Positions 30,070 through 42,249 of a DNA stretch of 64,000 nucleotides are shown here, piece after piece. A program made the position numbers and the translations under genes. The notes beneath the pieces are model-generated. The model ran no database searches and was not told the DNA's origin. It saw only the letters and a list, made by a program, of their open reading frames with translations. The DNA is from Gammaproteobacteria bacterium (GTDB lineage Bacteria; Pseudomonadota; Gammaproteobacteria; Steroidobacterales; XN24). Where the stretch lies: the NCBI GenBank assembly GCA_024640085.1, contig JAHEFR010000008.1, forward strand, positions 53,771 to 117,770, in the 5' to 3' direction. Position 1 is the first letter of the stretch; every line of letters begins with the position of its first letter.

Positions 30070-31905
30070 ATGTGTGGAATCGTCGGAGCGATCGCGGAAC
30101 GCAACGTGGTGCCCATCCTCATGGAAGGGCTGCGGCGACTCGAGTACCGGGGCTATGACTCGGCCGGGCTGGCCGTCGTCGCCAGTGGCGGCGCCGTTCG
30201 CCGGCACCGGGCCGAGGGGAAGGTGCAGCGGCTGGCTGACGCCCTCCAGGCGGAGCCCCTGAAGGGATCCTGCGGGATCGCACACACGCGCTGGGCCACC
30301 CACGGGGTTCCCAGCGAGCGTAATGCTCACCCCCACATGTCGGGAGACCGGCTGGCGCTGGTCCACAACGGCATCATCGAGAATTTCGAGACTCTGCGCG
30401 CCGAACTCGAGGATTCCGGGGTCGAGTTCCTCTCGGAGACGGACACGGAGGTCGTGGCGCACCTGATCAACGCCCTGCGGCCCGACAGTGAAAACCTGCT
30501 CGAGGCAGTGCGGCGGACCGTGGCCCGATTGCAGGGCGCCTTTGCGCTGGCGGTGGTCTCGGGCGAGGACCCGGACTGCGTAGTAGTCGCCCGCCAGGGT
30601 TGCCCGGTAGTCCTGGGACTCGGGATCGGCGAAAACTTCATCGCCTCGGATGTTACGGCCCTCCTGCCGGTGACCCGGCGGTTCATCTTCCTGGAAGAGG
30701 GTGATATCGCCTGCATCACGCGGGTCGGAGTGGATGTCTACGACGGCAGCGGACGCCACGTGCACCGGCCGGTCAAGCAGAGCGAACTCGTCGCCGACGC
30801 CCTGGAGAAGGGGCCCTACCGGCATTTCATGGAGAAGGAAATCCACGAGCAGCCGAGGGCCGTCGCCGAGACCCTGGAGGAACGGATCGTGGCCGGCCGC
30901 GTGCCGGTGCAGGCTTTCGGGCCCGGGGCAGCGGAGATTTTCGCGAAGACCCGCGCCGTGCATATCGTGGCCTGCGGCACCAGTTACCATGCCGGGCTGG
31001 TGGCCCGTTACTTCATCGAGCGCATATGCCGGCTGCCCTGCACCGTGGAGATCGCCAGCGAATACCGCTACCGGAGCCCGGTAGTCACCGATGACACCCT
31101 GTACGTGACCATCTCCCAGTCCGGCGAGACCCTCGATACCCTGGAGGCCCTGCGGGCCGCCAAGGGCTTCGGCTACCTGGCCTGCCTGGGTATCTGCAAC
31201 GTACCCGAGAGCGGCCTGGTCCGGGAGTCCGACCTGGTGCTGATGACCCGCGCCGGCCCCGAGATCGGCGTCGCGTCCACCAAGGCCTTCACGACCCAGC
31301 TCGCTGGCCTGGGCCTGTTGTGTCTCGCCCTTGCCCGACAACGTGACCTCGACGAGGAGACCGAGCGGAGTCTCGTCCGCGAACTGGCGGAAACGCCAGC
31401 GCTCCTGGAGGACGTCCTGCAGATGAACGACCGAATAGAGCAACTGGCCGAGCGTTTCGCCGACAAGCACCACGCCCTGTTCCTGGGCCGTGGCATCCAG
31501 TACCCCATCGCCATGGAAGGGGCGCTGAAGCTGAAGGAAATCTCCTATATCCACGCCGAAGCCTATCCGGCAGGGGAACTGAAACACGGTCCGCTGGCCC
31601 TGGTGGATACTGACATGCCGGTGGTCACGGTCGCGCCCAACAACGAGCTGCTGGAAAAGCTGAAGGGCAATATCCAGGAAGTACGGGCCCGTGGTGGAGA
31701 GATGTTGGTGTTCGCCGACCCGGCCGCCGGCGTCCAGCCCGGCGAGGGAGTCACGGTCGTGTCGATGCCACGGTCGGTGGGTGAATTCCAGGCGCCGATC
31801 GCCTACACGCTGCCGCTCCAGCTCCTGGCTTACCACGTGGCTCTGCTCAAGGGCACGGATGTGGATCAGCCCCGGAACCTGGCCAAGTCTGTCACCGTGG
31901 AATAG
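30070..31905 (+). CDS. glmS: glutamine-fructose-6-phosphate aminotransferase (isomerising)
   Basis: GlmS converts fructose-6-phosphate and glutamine to glucosamine-6-phosphate, the first step of amino-sugar synthesis. It has 611 residues. The N-terminal class II glutamine amidotransferase starts with the catalytic Cys2 (MCGIVGAI) and has EYRGYDSAG and HTRWATHG. Two SIS isomerase domains follow ([27 protein letters not shown]). The end is the conserved NLAKSVTVE. No glmS ribozyme-like leader was noticed in the 75-base gap after glmU. Confidence 0.98.
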   Translation: MCGIVGAIAERNVVPILMEGLRRLEYRGYDSAGLAVVASGGAVRRHRAEGKVQRLADALQAEPLKGSCGIAHTRWATHGVPSERNAHPHMSGDRLALVHNGIIENFETLRAELEDSGVEFLSETDTEVVAHLINALRPDSENLLEAVRRTVARLQGAFALAVVSGEDPDCVVVARQGCPVVLGLGIGENFIASDVTALLPVTRRFIFLEEGDIACITRVGVDVYDGSGRHVHRPVKQSELVADALEKGPYRHFMEKEIHEQPRAVAETLEERIVAGRVPVQAFGPGAAEIFAKTRAVHIVACGTSYHAGLVARYFIERICRLPCTVEIASEYRYRSPVVTDDTLYVTISQSGETLDTLEALRAAKGFGYLACLGICNVPESGLVRESDLVLMTRAGPEIGVASTKAFTTQLAGLGLLCLALARQRDLDEETERSLVRELAETPALLEDVLQMNDRIEQLAERFADKHHALFLGRGIQYPIAMEGALKLKEISYIHAEAYPAGELKHGPLALVDTDMPVVTVAPNNELLEKLKGNIQEVRARGGEMLVFADPAAGVQPGEGVTVVSMPRSVGEFQAPIAYTLPLQLLAYHVALLKGTDVDQPRNLAKSVTVE

Positions 31906-31941
31906 CGGCTGTCGGGCCTGTCATACCCGGCCCCTATTCCG

Positions 31942-32622
31942 ATGGCCTTACTCGACCGATTCGATGCCATCCTCTTCGACCTGAACGGCACACTGGCCGT
32001 TGACTTTGACCGGTTCGGCCCGAACCAGGATTTTCACACTACCTACCGCAGCCTCGGCGGCCGCCGCCTGGACGCGGAAACTCTCGGGACGATGATCCGC
32101 GAGAGTCTGGCGGGCTGCCTCGCCCGCTATGCCTCAGGTCCTGCGGATCCATTTCCGGACTACCGGGCATTCCTTCCGGCGCTGGATCCCGGGACCCAGT
32201 CGCTGGTGGCGGAGACCATCGCCGTACACGAGGCCGGCTCGATTCCGCCTGCAAGGATCGACTGGCTGCGCGCAATGGCCGGCACCCATCGGCTCGCGAT
32301 CGTCAGCGACCAGTGGGCCCCGCCGCGCCACCTGCGCGCCTACCTGGAGGCGAGCGGCGTGGCGCAGTTCATGGATGCCATCGTGCTGTCCTGCGAGGAG
32401 GGCGCGGTCAAGCCGAGCCCCGCCCTGTTCCGAAAGGCGCTCGCCGCGACGGGTGCGGTCCCGGACAGAGCATTGTTCGTGGGCGACAGCTACGAGCGGG
32501 ACGTGGTGGGAGCGGCGGCCTGTGGGTTGCACACGGCCTGGGTTTCGGACGCCGGGCACGCCCCCGGGGAAGTCAGGCCTCTGCGGATCGTTCCCTCTGT
32601 CGAGGCGTTGGCCGGCGATTAG
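31942..32622 (+). CDS. HAD-superfamily phosphatase-like protein with an altered motif I
   Basis: 226 residues of the haloacid dehalogenase fold, 36 bases after glmS. The nucleophile Asp13 is in ILFDLNGTL; the residue two further on, normally Asp, is Asn15. Motif II is IVSDQW, motif III has the lysine in GAVKPSPALF and motif IV is LFVGDSYERDVVGA. The helical cap is inserted after motif I. In most HAD phosphatases the second aspartate of motif I is the general acid, so Asn may slow hydrolysis or shift the activity. Substrate unknown. It ends tail to tail with the HD-domain gene. Confidence 0.83.
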   Translation: MALLDRFDAILFDLNGTLAVDFDRFGPNQDFHTTYRSLGGRRLDAETLGTMIRESLAGCLARYASGPADPFPDYRAFLPALDPGTQSLVAETIAVHEAGSIPPARIDWLRAMAGTHRLAIVSDQWAPPRHLRAYLEASGVAQFMDAIVLSCEEGAVKPSPALFRKALAATGAVPDRALFVGDSYERDVVGAAACGLHTAWVSDAGHAPGEVRPLRIVPSVEALAGD

Positions 32623-32637
32623 TATCTGGCCGATAGC

Positions 32638-33678
32638 CTAGGCCGCCATCGCCCGCAGTTCGCGCAGGCGAGCGGCGACCTTGCGACGCGTCTTTTCGAC
32701 GGTCTCGCCGTCGGCCAGTATGCAGGGCGGACTACGCCGTAACATCGGCCAGGTCTCGCCCCTGAGCACCCGTTTCAGATGGAAGATGTTCTTGTCCACC
32801 GCCACCATGTAGGGATTGCGGCCGTCGTATACCTGGGCAACGTAGCGATACACGCCGCCGAAATCCTCCTCGAACCGTGGCATGCAGACGTTCTCGAAAA
32901 ATTCCAGGGTCCGCCGCAGCAAGTCGACACCTGACCGGTACTTGATAATCAGCTTGCCATCCTTGCCAAGGTGCATGGCCACGCCGCCGAGCACGAACTC
33001 GGGGAACAGCCGATCCCGGCACTTCTCCAGGTAACAACGATCCGCCATCTGCGCCATCAGGTCAGCGGTCCCGACGAGGAACCCGAGCCGGTGGTCTTTC
33101 TCGTTGCAGGTCCGGATCTGCTCGTATCGGACCTCGTAGCCGGTGTAATGGATGATCTGCCTGGCGATGCCAGCCGCGGCTCCCAAGCCAGCCTGGGCCA
33201 TGTAGCGTTCGATAAACTGCGCGCCACGGGTGACGTGGTCCAGGGTGAACTCGGCACCGTTGAAATGGGCCTCATCCGAAGCATGGCGGATGTAGCCGGA
33301 GTCGTGGAACAGGGCGGTGATAAGACCGACAGTAGCGCGGCCGGGGCCCAGTCTCCGGGCCGCTGGTTCGGTCATCTCGTGACCCTGGATCAGACGGGCC
33401 AGCGCGAGCACGCCGTCGAGCGAGTGCTGGATGTCGTGGTAGACGGTATCGCAACCCAGGTAGCCCGGCATCCTGCCGTGGAAGAGATCGTCGAAATCCC
33501 TGAAGGCGCGTCGCAGCGGCAGCCAAGAGGCCGTCGGGTACAGGGGCACGAATATATCGTGGACAGCCTCGGCGACAGCTTCCGCCGAGCTGACCTGGAC
33601 TGTGTTGGTGACGTCATGATCGCTGCGACGAAAGCGCAGAGATACGACTCGCCCTCCCCCATGGCTGTCGCCGCTCAT
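32638..33678 (-). CDS. HD-domain metal-dependent phosphohydrolase (PDE-like)
   Basis: 346 residues. Metal-binding motifs are spaced as in HD/PDE-type enzymes: VYHDIQHSLDGV (His81, Asp82, His85), then LITALFHDSGYI (His125-Asp126), then EAHFNGAEFTLDH. The first motif resembles the YHN..HA..V signature of class I cyclic-nucleotide phosphodiesterases more than GYP-type c-di-GMP enzymes, but the substrate is not proven. No sensor or membrane domain is present. It is the last gene of a leftward run prlC-xthA-HD, 79 bases after xthA. Confidence 0.78.
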   Translation of the reverse strand: MSGDSHGGGRVVSLRFRRSDHDVTNTVQVSSAEAVAEAVHDIFVPLYPTASWLPLRRAFRDFDDLFHGRMPGYLGCDTVYHDIQHSLDGVLALARLIQGHEMTEPAARRLGPGRATVGLITALFHDSGYIRHASDEAHFNGAEFTLDHVTRGAQFIERYMAQAGLGAAAGIARQIIHYTGYEVRYEQIRTCNEKDHRLGFLVGTADLMAQMADRCYLEKCRDRLFPEFVLGGVAMHLGKDGKLIIKYRSGVDLLRRTLEFFENVCMPRFEEDFGGVYRYVAQVYDGRNPYMVAVDKNIFHLKRVLRGETWPMLRRSPPCILADGETVEKTRRKVAARLRELRAMAA

Positions 33679-33757
33679 GGTGCCAGTCTAGACGAGCGGC
33701 GTCGCTGGCCGCCATCGGTCCCTCGCGATTATGTGACGCCGGTCACACATCCGAGGG

Positions 33758-34528
33758 TCATCCGGCACGGAATTGCGCCATCACCGGGGCATGGTCCGAC
33801 GGTTTCTCCCATCCGCGGGGTTCCGTGTCGATGGAAGAGCGGGTGCAGTTCTCCGCCAGCGCGTCGCTGGCCACGAGCAGATCGATCCGCAATCCGCGGT
33901 TGCGGCGGAACGCGGCGGCCCGGTAATCCCACCAGCTGAAGCTCGCCTCGGGCTGGTCGAACAATCTGAACGTGTCCCTGAATCCGAGGCTGAACAGACT
34001 CCGGAGCCGCTCGCGCTCCGGATCGCTGACCAGAACCTGCCCGGCCCACGCCGCGGGATCGTGGACGTCCCGGTCTTCCGGCGCGATATTGAAGTCGCCG
34101 GCGACAAGGATCCTGTCGTGACGGCCAAGTTCGCCACCAAGCTGTCGCCGCAGCGCCTCCAGCCAGCGCAGCTTGTACTCGAATTTGTCGGAGCCCACTG
34201 CCTGGCCGTTGGGAACGTAGACGTTATAGATACGGATACCGCCGACGGTGGCGGCGATGACCCGGCGCTGCGGATCGTCGATGTCCTCGAGATCGCTGAG
34301 GATGTCGGCCGGTGCCTCACGGCTCAACAGGGCGACGCCGTTGTAGGTCTTCTGGCCGGAGACAGCGACGTGATAGCCGGCCGACTCCAGCTCCGCCTTC
34401 GGAAACGCGTCGTCCGTGGCTTTTGTCTCCTGGAGGAGCAGCACATCGGGTCCGGTTGCGGCCAGCCATGACTGGACCTGGGGAAGTCGCACCCGGATGG
34501 AGTTGACGTTCCAGCTGGCGACTATCAT
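33758..34528 (-). CDS. xthA: exodeoxyribonuclease III
   Basis: A 256-residue AP endonuclease/3'-5' exonuclease of the ExoIII family, which repairs abasic sites and 3'-blocked ends in DNA. Motifs in order: SWNVNSIRVRLPQV at the N-terminus (catalytic Asn), LLQETKATDDAFP (metal-binding Glu), YNVYVPNGQ, VAGDFNIAPEDRDVHDP, SWWDYRAAAFRRNRGLRID and finally the catalytic SDHAPVM. It starts eight bases after the stop of prlC, so the two are probably co-transcribed. Confidence 0.95.
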   Translation of the reverse strand: MIVASWNVNSIRVRLPQVQSWLAATGPDVLLLQETKATDDAFPKAELESAGYHVAVSGQKTYNGVALLSREAPADILSDLEDIDDPQRRVIAATVGGIRIYNVYVPNGQAVGSDKFEYKLRWLEALRRQLGGELGRHDRILVAGDFNIAPEDRDVHDPAAWAGQVLVSDPERERLRSLFSLGFRDTFRLFDQPEASFSWWDYRAAAFRRNRGLRIDLLVASDALAENCTRSSIDTEPRGWEKPSDHAPVMAQFRAG

Positions 34529-34536
34529 GTGGCGGC

Positions 34537-36558
<2,022 letters not shown>

Positions 36559-36674
36559 GTGGCTTGTCGCCGGACGTGGAAAATCAGCCAGCGATGATAT
36601 CAGAGTGCCGGCGGGCCCCGGATACAGTGCAGTACACTTTATGCCCTGGCGACGACTATCGGCGGGAGACACAG

Positions 36675-38036
36675 ATGGGGCGTCATTTCGATGTAGTCGT
36701 GATCGGCGGCGGCAGCGGCGGACTCGCCTTTGGCAAGAGGGCGGCTGAGCACGGTGCCCGGGCAGCGGTTATCGAGGCGGGTCGGCTCGGCGGCACCTGT
36801 GTCAACGTGGGCTGCGTGCCGAAGAAAGTGATGTGGAATGCGGCCAACATCGCTCATGCCCTGCACGATGCCCGGGACTACGGTTTCGACATGGATCTGC
36901 CCGGGCAGCACGACTGGAATGTGTTGAAGTCGGGCCGGGATGCCTATGTCGAACGCCTCAACGGCATCCACCTGCGTAACCTGGAGCGCCAGGGCGTCGA
37001 ACTGATCCGCGGATTCGCGCGATTCACCGGGCCGAAGTCTCTGATAGTTGGCGATGAGGAGATCACCGCCGACCACATCGCCATTGCCACCGGTTGTTAC
37101 CCGATCGTGCCGGACCTGCCCGGAGCGGAGATGGGCATCACCTCGGACGGGTTCTTCGAACTCGAAGAGCGTCCGCAGCGGGTGGTCATAGCGGGCAGCG
37201 GGTACGTGGCGGTGGAGCTTGCAGGGGTGTTCTCGGCGCTCGGTTCCGAGGTCACCGTGCTGGCCCGCAAGGACAGCATACTGCGGAGTTTCGACCGCAT
37301 GCTGCAGGAGGCGCTGATCGAGGAGTGGGGCAAGACCGGGATCGATCTCCATACGCGGGCGGTGCCGGCAGAGATCCAGGGCAGTCCCGGGGACCTGGCG
37401 GTGCTGACTTCTGATGGACGACGCTTCGGAAGCTACGACTGCCTGCTCTGGGCAATCGGTCGCTCGCCCCTGACAGCGAATCTCGGCCTGGAGGCGGCCG
37501 GGGTGCGGGCCGACGCCCGAGGTTTCGTGCCCACGGATGCGCGCCAGGACACAAACGTGGAAGGTGTCCATGCCATCGGCGACGTGACCGGAAGGATCGC
37601 GCTTACGCCGGTGGCTATCGCCGCGGGTCGCCGGCTCGGGGATCGGCTGTTCGGCGCCAGGCCGGACAGCCGGCTGGACTATAACAACATCGCCACGGTG
37701 ATCTTCAGCCATCCGCCGATCGGTACGATCGGTCTGACGGAAAACGCAGCGAGGGAGCGCCATGGCGATTCGGTAAGAGTCTATACGTCCCGGTTCACGG
37801 GACTGTACAACGCCATCACCCGGAACAAGCCTCCGTCCGCAATGAAACTGGTGACCGTGGGCCCAGAGGAGCGAATCGTCGGTCTGCACGTCATCGGACA
37901 CGGTGCGGACGAGATGACCCAGGGCTTCGCCGTGGCGATCCGGATGGGCGCCACCAAACGAGACTTCGACGATACGGTCGCCATACACCCGACGAGCGCG
38001 GAGGAGTTTGTCACCATGCGGGGTCCTCCGGTGTGA
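36675..38036 (+). CDS. gor: glutathione-disulfide reductase
   Basis: An FAD-dependent enzyme (453 residues) that reduces oxidised glutathione with NADPH in the cytoplasm. FAD motif VVVIGGGSGGLAFGKRAAEH at the N-terminus; redox disulfide Cys42/Cys47 in GGTCVNVGCVPKK; NADPH domain with GSGYVAVELAGVF followed by ARKDSILRSFD (arginines favour NADPH). The C-terminal catalytic His-Glu pair is in AIHPTSAEEFVTM. ATG 36675 is the natural start. Its last bases overlap the GTG of the next gene. An upstream AT-rich stretch near 36630 (TACACTTTATGC) may hold the promoter. Confidence 0.95.
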   Translation: MGRHFDVVVIGGGSGGLAFGKRAAEHGARAAVIEAGRLGGTCVNVGCVPKKVMWNAANIAHALHDARDYGFDMDLPGQHDWNVLKSGRDAYVERLNGIHLRNLERQGVELIRGFARFTGPKSLIVGDEEITADHIAIATGCYPIVPDLPGAEMGITSDGFFELEERPQRVVIAGSGYVAVELAGVFSALGSEVTVLARKDSILRSFDRMLQEALIEEWGKTGIDLHTRAVPAEIQGSPGDLAVLTSDGRRFGSYDCLLWAIGRSPLTANLGLEAAGVRADARGFVPTDARQDTNVEGVHAIGDVTGRIALTPVAIAAGRRLGDRLFGARPDSRLDYNNIATVIFSHPPIGTIGLTENAARERHGDSVRVYTSRFTGLYNAITRNKPPSAMKLVTVGPEERIVGLHVIGHGADEMTQGFAVAIRMGATKRDFDDTVAIHPTSAEEFVTMRGPPV

Positions 38037-38566
38037 ACCTGAGAGGATTCGAAGGCACCCGTCCCATGCTGGGACAGCGGGTTTTGGTAGATCCGTCGGC
38101 GCTGGTCATCGGCCGGGTGGCCCTGGGCGACGATGCTTCCGTGTGGCCCATGGCCGTGATTCGCGGCGACGTGAACGAGATCCGCATCGGCGCCCGCTCC
38201 AATGTCCAGGATGGCAGTGTCTTGCATGTGACCCACGACGGTCCGTATTCGCCAGGCGGGCTGGGACTCACCGTGGGCGACGACGTGACCGTAGGCCACA
38301 ATGTGACCTTGCATGCATGCACAGTCGGCCACCGCTGCCTGATCGGTATGACTGCCTGTGTCATGGATGGCGCCGTCATCGGGGACGATGTCCTGCTGGC
38401 CGCGGGTAGCCTGGTGACGCCGGGCCAGCGCCTGGAAACCGGCTCCCTCTATCGGGGCAGCCCGTGCCGCCGGATCCGCGACCTCGAGGCGGAGGAGCTG
38501 GAGATGCTCCGTTACTCGGCGGATCACTATGTGAGACTGAAGGACAAGTATCTGGGGCTCGGCTAG
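38033..38566 (+). CDS. gamma-carbonic-anhydrase-like hexapeptide-repeat protein (YrdA type)
   Basis: 177 residues folded as a left-handed beta-helix of hexapeptide repeats (VIGRVALGDDASVWPMAVIR, GARSNVQDGSVLHV). Three histidines at the positions that bind zinc in gamma carbonic anhydrases are visible in the HVTHDG and VGHNVTLHACTV segments. Homologues such as YrdA often lack measured anhydrase activity, so the enzymatic role is uncertain. The GTG start overlaps the gor stop, giving translational coupling. yrdA near aroE is a common gammaproteobacterial arrangement. Confidence 0.9.
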   Translation: MNLRGFEGTRPMLGQRVLVDPSALVIGRVALGDDASVWPMAVIRGDVNEIRIGARSNVQDGSVLHVTHDGPYSPGGLGLTVGDDVTVGHNVTLHACTVGHRCLIGMTACVMDGAVIGDDVLLAAGSLVTPGQRLETGSLYRGSPCRRIRDLEAEELEMLRYSADHYVRLKDKYLGLG

Positions 38567-38607
38567 CGCCGGTTGGGCCGGACGCCGGGTTTTCGGAAAT
38601 ACGGCAG

Positions 38608-39434
38608 CTAGGAGAGGCTGCGCCTGACCTCGTCCAGCACGGGGGCGGTAGCGGGCCGTATCCCGCGCCACACCAGGAACGACTCTGCCGCCTGCTCTAC
38701 CAACATACCCAGACCATCAGCGGAATCGCGCGCGCCCCGGGCCACGGCCCAGGCCAGGAAAGCCGTCGGGTCCTTGCTGTACATCAGGTCATAGCAGAAT
38801 GTGGTGGGGCCGACTGCGGTGTCCGGGACGGGCGGGACCTGTCCGCTGAGGCTCGCCGAGGTGGCATTGATGATGAGATCGAAGTCGCCACGGACCTCCG
38901 GGAATGGCGCCGACTGTAGCTGCGGACAGGATCGGAACCGGGCGACGAGGGTATCCGCCCGCTCCGGCGTACGGTTGGCGATCACAATGCAGCCCGCCCC
39001 GCAATCCAGCAGCGGTCCGATGATGCCGCTGGCGGCGCCGCCGGCCCCCGCCACCAGGATGGTCGCGTCCTCAAGCCTGATGCCGAGGTTGGTCTGCAGG
39101 TCCCGGACCAGGCCGGCACCGTCGGTGTTGTCCCCGAGCAGATCGCCATCCTGCCAGGCCAGCGTGTTGACCGCTCCCGCCATCCGTGCGCGTTCCGTTC
39201 TCGGGCCCGACAGGCGGAAGGCCGCCTCCTTGTGGGGCACGGTGACGTTGAGGCCCTTGCCGCCGCGATTGCGGAAGTCCGCCACCACATCATCAAACTC
39301 TGCCGGGTCGGCATCGAGCAGCACGTAGCTCATGTCCTGGCCGGTCTGGGCCGCGAACAGGCGATGGATCAGGGGTGAGCGGCTGTGTGCGACCGGATGC
39401 CCTATCAGCCCGTAGAGATCCGGAGCATCGACCA

Positions 39435-39435
<1 letters not shown>
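38608..39435 (-). CDS. aroE: shikimate dehydrogenase (NADP+)
   Basis: AroE reduces 3-dehydroshikimate to shikimate in aromatic amino-acid synthesis. 275 residues. Substrate-binding residues lie in GLIGHPVAHSRSPLIHRLF and VTVPHKEAAF (catalytic Lys). The Rossmann motif is LVAGAGGAASGIIGPLL with IANRTPERA next. The C-terminal DGLGMLVEQAAESFLVWRG is typical. ATG 39435 overlaps the hemB stop by one base (TGATG), so the two are co-translated. Confidence 0.96.
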
Positions 39436-40565
<1,130 letters not shown>

Positions 40566-40573
40566 CTAGTTCA

Positions 40574-41101
40574 ATGACAGGGAAAATCAGTCACCTGGAG
40601 CGGCGTCGGCGTTTCGATGCCCTTGTACGAGAGCTGCGGCCGGAGCTGTACCGCTACGCGTTCTGGCTGTCCCGCAGCCGCTCGGTGGCAGATGACGTGG
40701 TCCAGGAGGCCCTGCTCAGGGCGTGGAAGGCCTTCGGGGATCTCCGCGAAACCGGGTCGACGAAGCAGTGGCTTGTGACCATCGTCCGCAGAGAACATGC
40801 GCGCCTGTACGAGCGGAAACGGTTCGATACCGTGGATATTACGGATTACGAAGAGGAGATTGCGGCAACGTCCGACGACGATCCGGATCTGGGAAAAATG
40901 AGGCAGGCCATATTCAGACTGGACGACGCATACCGGGAGCCCCTGGCTCTTCAGGTATTGCTCGGCCATACCACCCGGGAGATCGCTGAATTGACGGATC
41001 TGAACGAGGCCACCGTGCTGACCCGCCTGCATCGCGCGAGACATCGCCTGAAACTCGAGATGGGCATCGAGCCCGAAGACGGACCCGGTGACGGCTCATG
41101 A
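40574..41101 (+). CDS. ECF-type RNA polymerase sigma factor
   Basis: 175 residues with only regions 2 and 4 of sigma70. Region 2 is about residues 20-85 (LRPELYRYAFWLSRSRSVAD, DVVQEALLRAWKAF, with WLVTIVRREHARLYERKR). Region 4 is about 115-165 (LDDAYREPLALQVLLGHTTR, EIAELTDLNEATVLTRLHRA). Its stop overlaps the start of a DUF3379-type anti-sigma gene, the classic ECF/anti-sigma arrangement, and an EGKCG-repeat exported protein follows. It probably directs RNA polymerase to its own operon and the repeat gene; the signal is unknown, with metal or oxidative stress likely from the target. The AGGAG at 40552-40556 is rather far (17 bases) from ATG 40574. Confidence 0.9.
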   Translation: MTGKISHLERRRRFDALVRELRPELYRYAFWLSRSRSVADDVVQEALLRAWKAFGDLRETGSTKQWLVTIVRREHARLYERKRFDTVDITDYEEEIAATSDDDPDLGKMRQAIFRLDDAYREPLALQVLLGHTTREIAELTDLNEATVLTRLHRARHRLKLEMGIEPEDGPGDGS

Positions 41102-41745
41102 CGGGCAACGATCACGTTACTGGCGAGTCGTCGAGGGACGGTCGGGAACCGAATGACGCGGCCTTCGAGGAATTACTGTCCAGAGCACTGAAGATCGACG
41201 TGCCAGCGGCCCGGGCCGCGCGGACCGTTACGCGCCGACCTGCCCCGTGGCGCTGGGCGGCTGTCGCCGCGGGTGTGCTGCTGACGGTCGGGGTATCGGT
41301 CAGATTGCTGCAGGATTATGGCTACCTGCCGACCGGCAGCCTGGCCGGTGATGTCGTCGCCCACATCCACCACGAGCCCGGGGCGGTCCGAATCCCGGTA
41401 GTATCTAAAGGGGACGCCGTGGCGGCGGCGGAGGTAAGCGCCATCGTCCTCGCCGGCGGGGCCAGGATTGAGCACATGCAGCCCATGGTGAGATACGCCA
41501 AGCTGTGTCCGTTCCGCGGTGAGCAGGTCGCTCATCTCGTCGTTCAGGGAGAGGCGGGTCCGGTTACGGTACTGTTGCTGCCCCACGAGGAGGTGGATGG
41601 ACCGGTGGCCGTGGACGAGGACGGATTCGTGGGCACCATCGTCCCCCTGGACATCGGCGGCAGCATCGCCGTCGTCGGCCAGACGGGAGAGCCCCTGGGG
41701 GAAATTCAGAGTGAGGTCGCTGCCGCGGTGCGATGGCGGCTGTGA
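41098..41745 (+). CDS. DUF3379-like membrane anti-sigma factor
   Basis: 215 residues. The cytoplasmic N-terminus (about 1-48) has the FEELLSRALKIDVP motif of DUF3379. One membrane helix lies at about residues 51-71 (WRWAAVAAGVLLTVGVSVRL). The periplasmic part has LAGDVVAHIHHEPGAVRIPV and a C-terminal beta-rich domain. Two conserved histidines (AHIHHEP) and a single cysteine (LCPFRGEQVAHLVV) could sense a metal, but there is no HxxxCxxC zinc anti-sigma motif. It overlaps the sigma gene (ATGA), which implies stoichiometric synthesis. It should hold the sigma factor at the membrane until a periplasmic signal appears. Confidence 0.8.
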   Translation: MTGNDHVTGESSRDGREPNDAAFEELLSRALKIDVPAARAARTVTRRPAPWRWAAVAAGVLLTVGVSVRLLQDYGYLPTGSLAGDVVAHIHHEPGAVRIPVVSKGDAVAAAEVSAIVLAGGARIEHMQPMVRYAKLCPFRGEQVAHLVVQGEAGPVTVLLLPHEEVDGPVAVDEDGFVGTIVPLDIGGSIAVVGQTGEPLGEIQSEVAAAVRWRL

Positions 41746-41817
41746 GGAAGGTCGGTCCCGCGGGGACCTTGGGAAGAGGCCCCCCGTGGGGCATCGTGAA
41801 AACACAGGAGAGAGAGC
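41746..41817 (+). promoter_or_regulatory. structured leader of the EGKCG-repeat gene
   Basis: Two hairpins are visible: GGTCCC/GGGACC (41754-41759 with 41763-41768) and GCCCC/GGGGC (41779-41783 with 41788-41792). Then GTGAAAACACAGGAG (41796-41810) closely resembles GTGAAATAAACGCAGGAG (40539-40556) before the sigma gene. The AGGAG is the ribosome site, seven bases from the ATG. The hairpins have no T run. Confidence 0.45.
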
Positions 41818-42201
41818 ATGAGTGAGATGAAACTGAAGCCGGTCACTGTCGCCGTCGGTACCGCCCTGGCGACCAGCCTGGCAAGCGTCTCGGTGGCCAA
41901 TGCGGACGTGAGCCCGTTCGCCATGACCGCCCTGGCCACCGGCTACATGGCCGATGAGCACAAGGCCGAAGGCAAGTGCGGCGAAGGCAAGTGCGGCGCC
42001 AACAAGGACAAGGAAGCCAAGGGCGAAGAGGGCAAGTGCGGCGAGGGCAAGGCCGCCGAAGGCAAGTGCGGCGAGGCCAAGGCTGCGGAAGGCAAGTGTG
42101 GCGAGGCCAAGGCCGCGGAAGGCAAGTGCGGCGAGGCCAAGGCTGCGGAAGGCAAGTGCGGCGAGGCCAAGGATGGCGAGAAGAGCGGCGACAAGAACTG
42201 A
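41818..42201 (+). CDS. HvfA/bufferin-like exported precursor with seven EGKCG motifs
   Basis: 127 residues. A signal peptide (about 1-29, ending SVSVANA) leads to a short spacer (VSPFAMTALATGYMADEH) and a low-complexity domain of about 65 residues. All seven cysteines (54, 59, 74, 84, 94, 104, 114) lie in EGKCG. The last four units are exact ten-residue repeats EGKCGEAKAA (the final one ends EAKDG). In HvfA/BufA1 peptides the EGKCG cysteines are converted to copper-binding thiooxazoles by a DUF692 iron oxidase with a DUF2063-type partner. Neither gene is in the window, so this is an orphan precursor or is matured in trans. ECF-sigma control matches known bufferin operons. Expected role: copper binding in the periplasm. 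Confidence 0.85.
   Translation: MSEMKLKPVTVAVGTALATSLASVSVANADVSPFAMTALATGYMADEHKAEGKCGEGKCGANKDKEAKGEEGKCGEGKAAEGKCGEAKAAEGKCGEAKAAEGKCGEAKAAEGKCGEAKDGEKSGDKN
42058..42177 (+). repeat. 30-base tandem repeat encoding EGKCGEAKAA
   Basis: Four nearly perfect 30-base units with only a few third-position differences (for example TGT for TGC in the second unit). The high identity implies recent slippage or unequal exchange, so copy number may vary between strains. Confidence 0.85.
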
Positions 42202-42249
42202 TCTTCAGGCGATTCTCCCTTGACGTCCTTCGTCGGACGCATATAACGA

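Noticed and set aside
28681..31836. 1051-residue open frame on the minus strand
   Set aside because: It lies exactly opposite glmU and glmS, whose family matches are certain; its translation is His/Gly/Asp-rich shadow sequence without domains.
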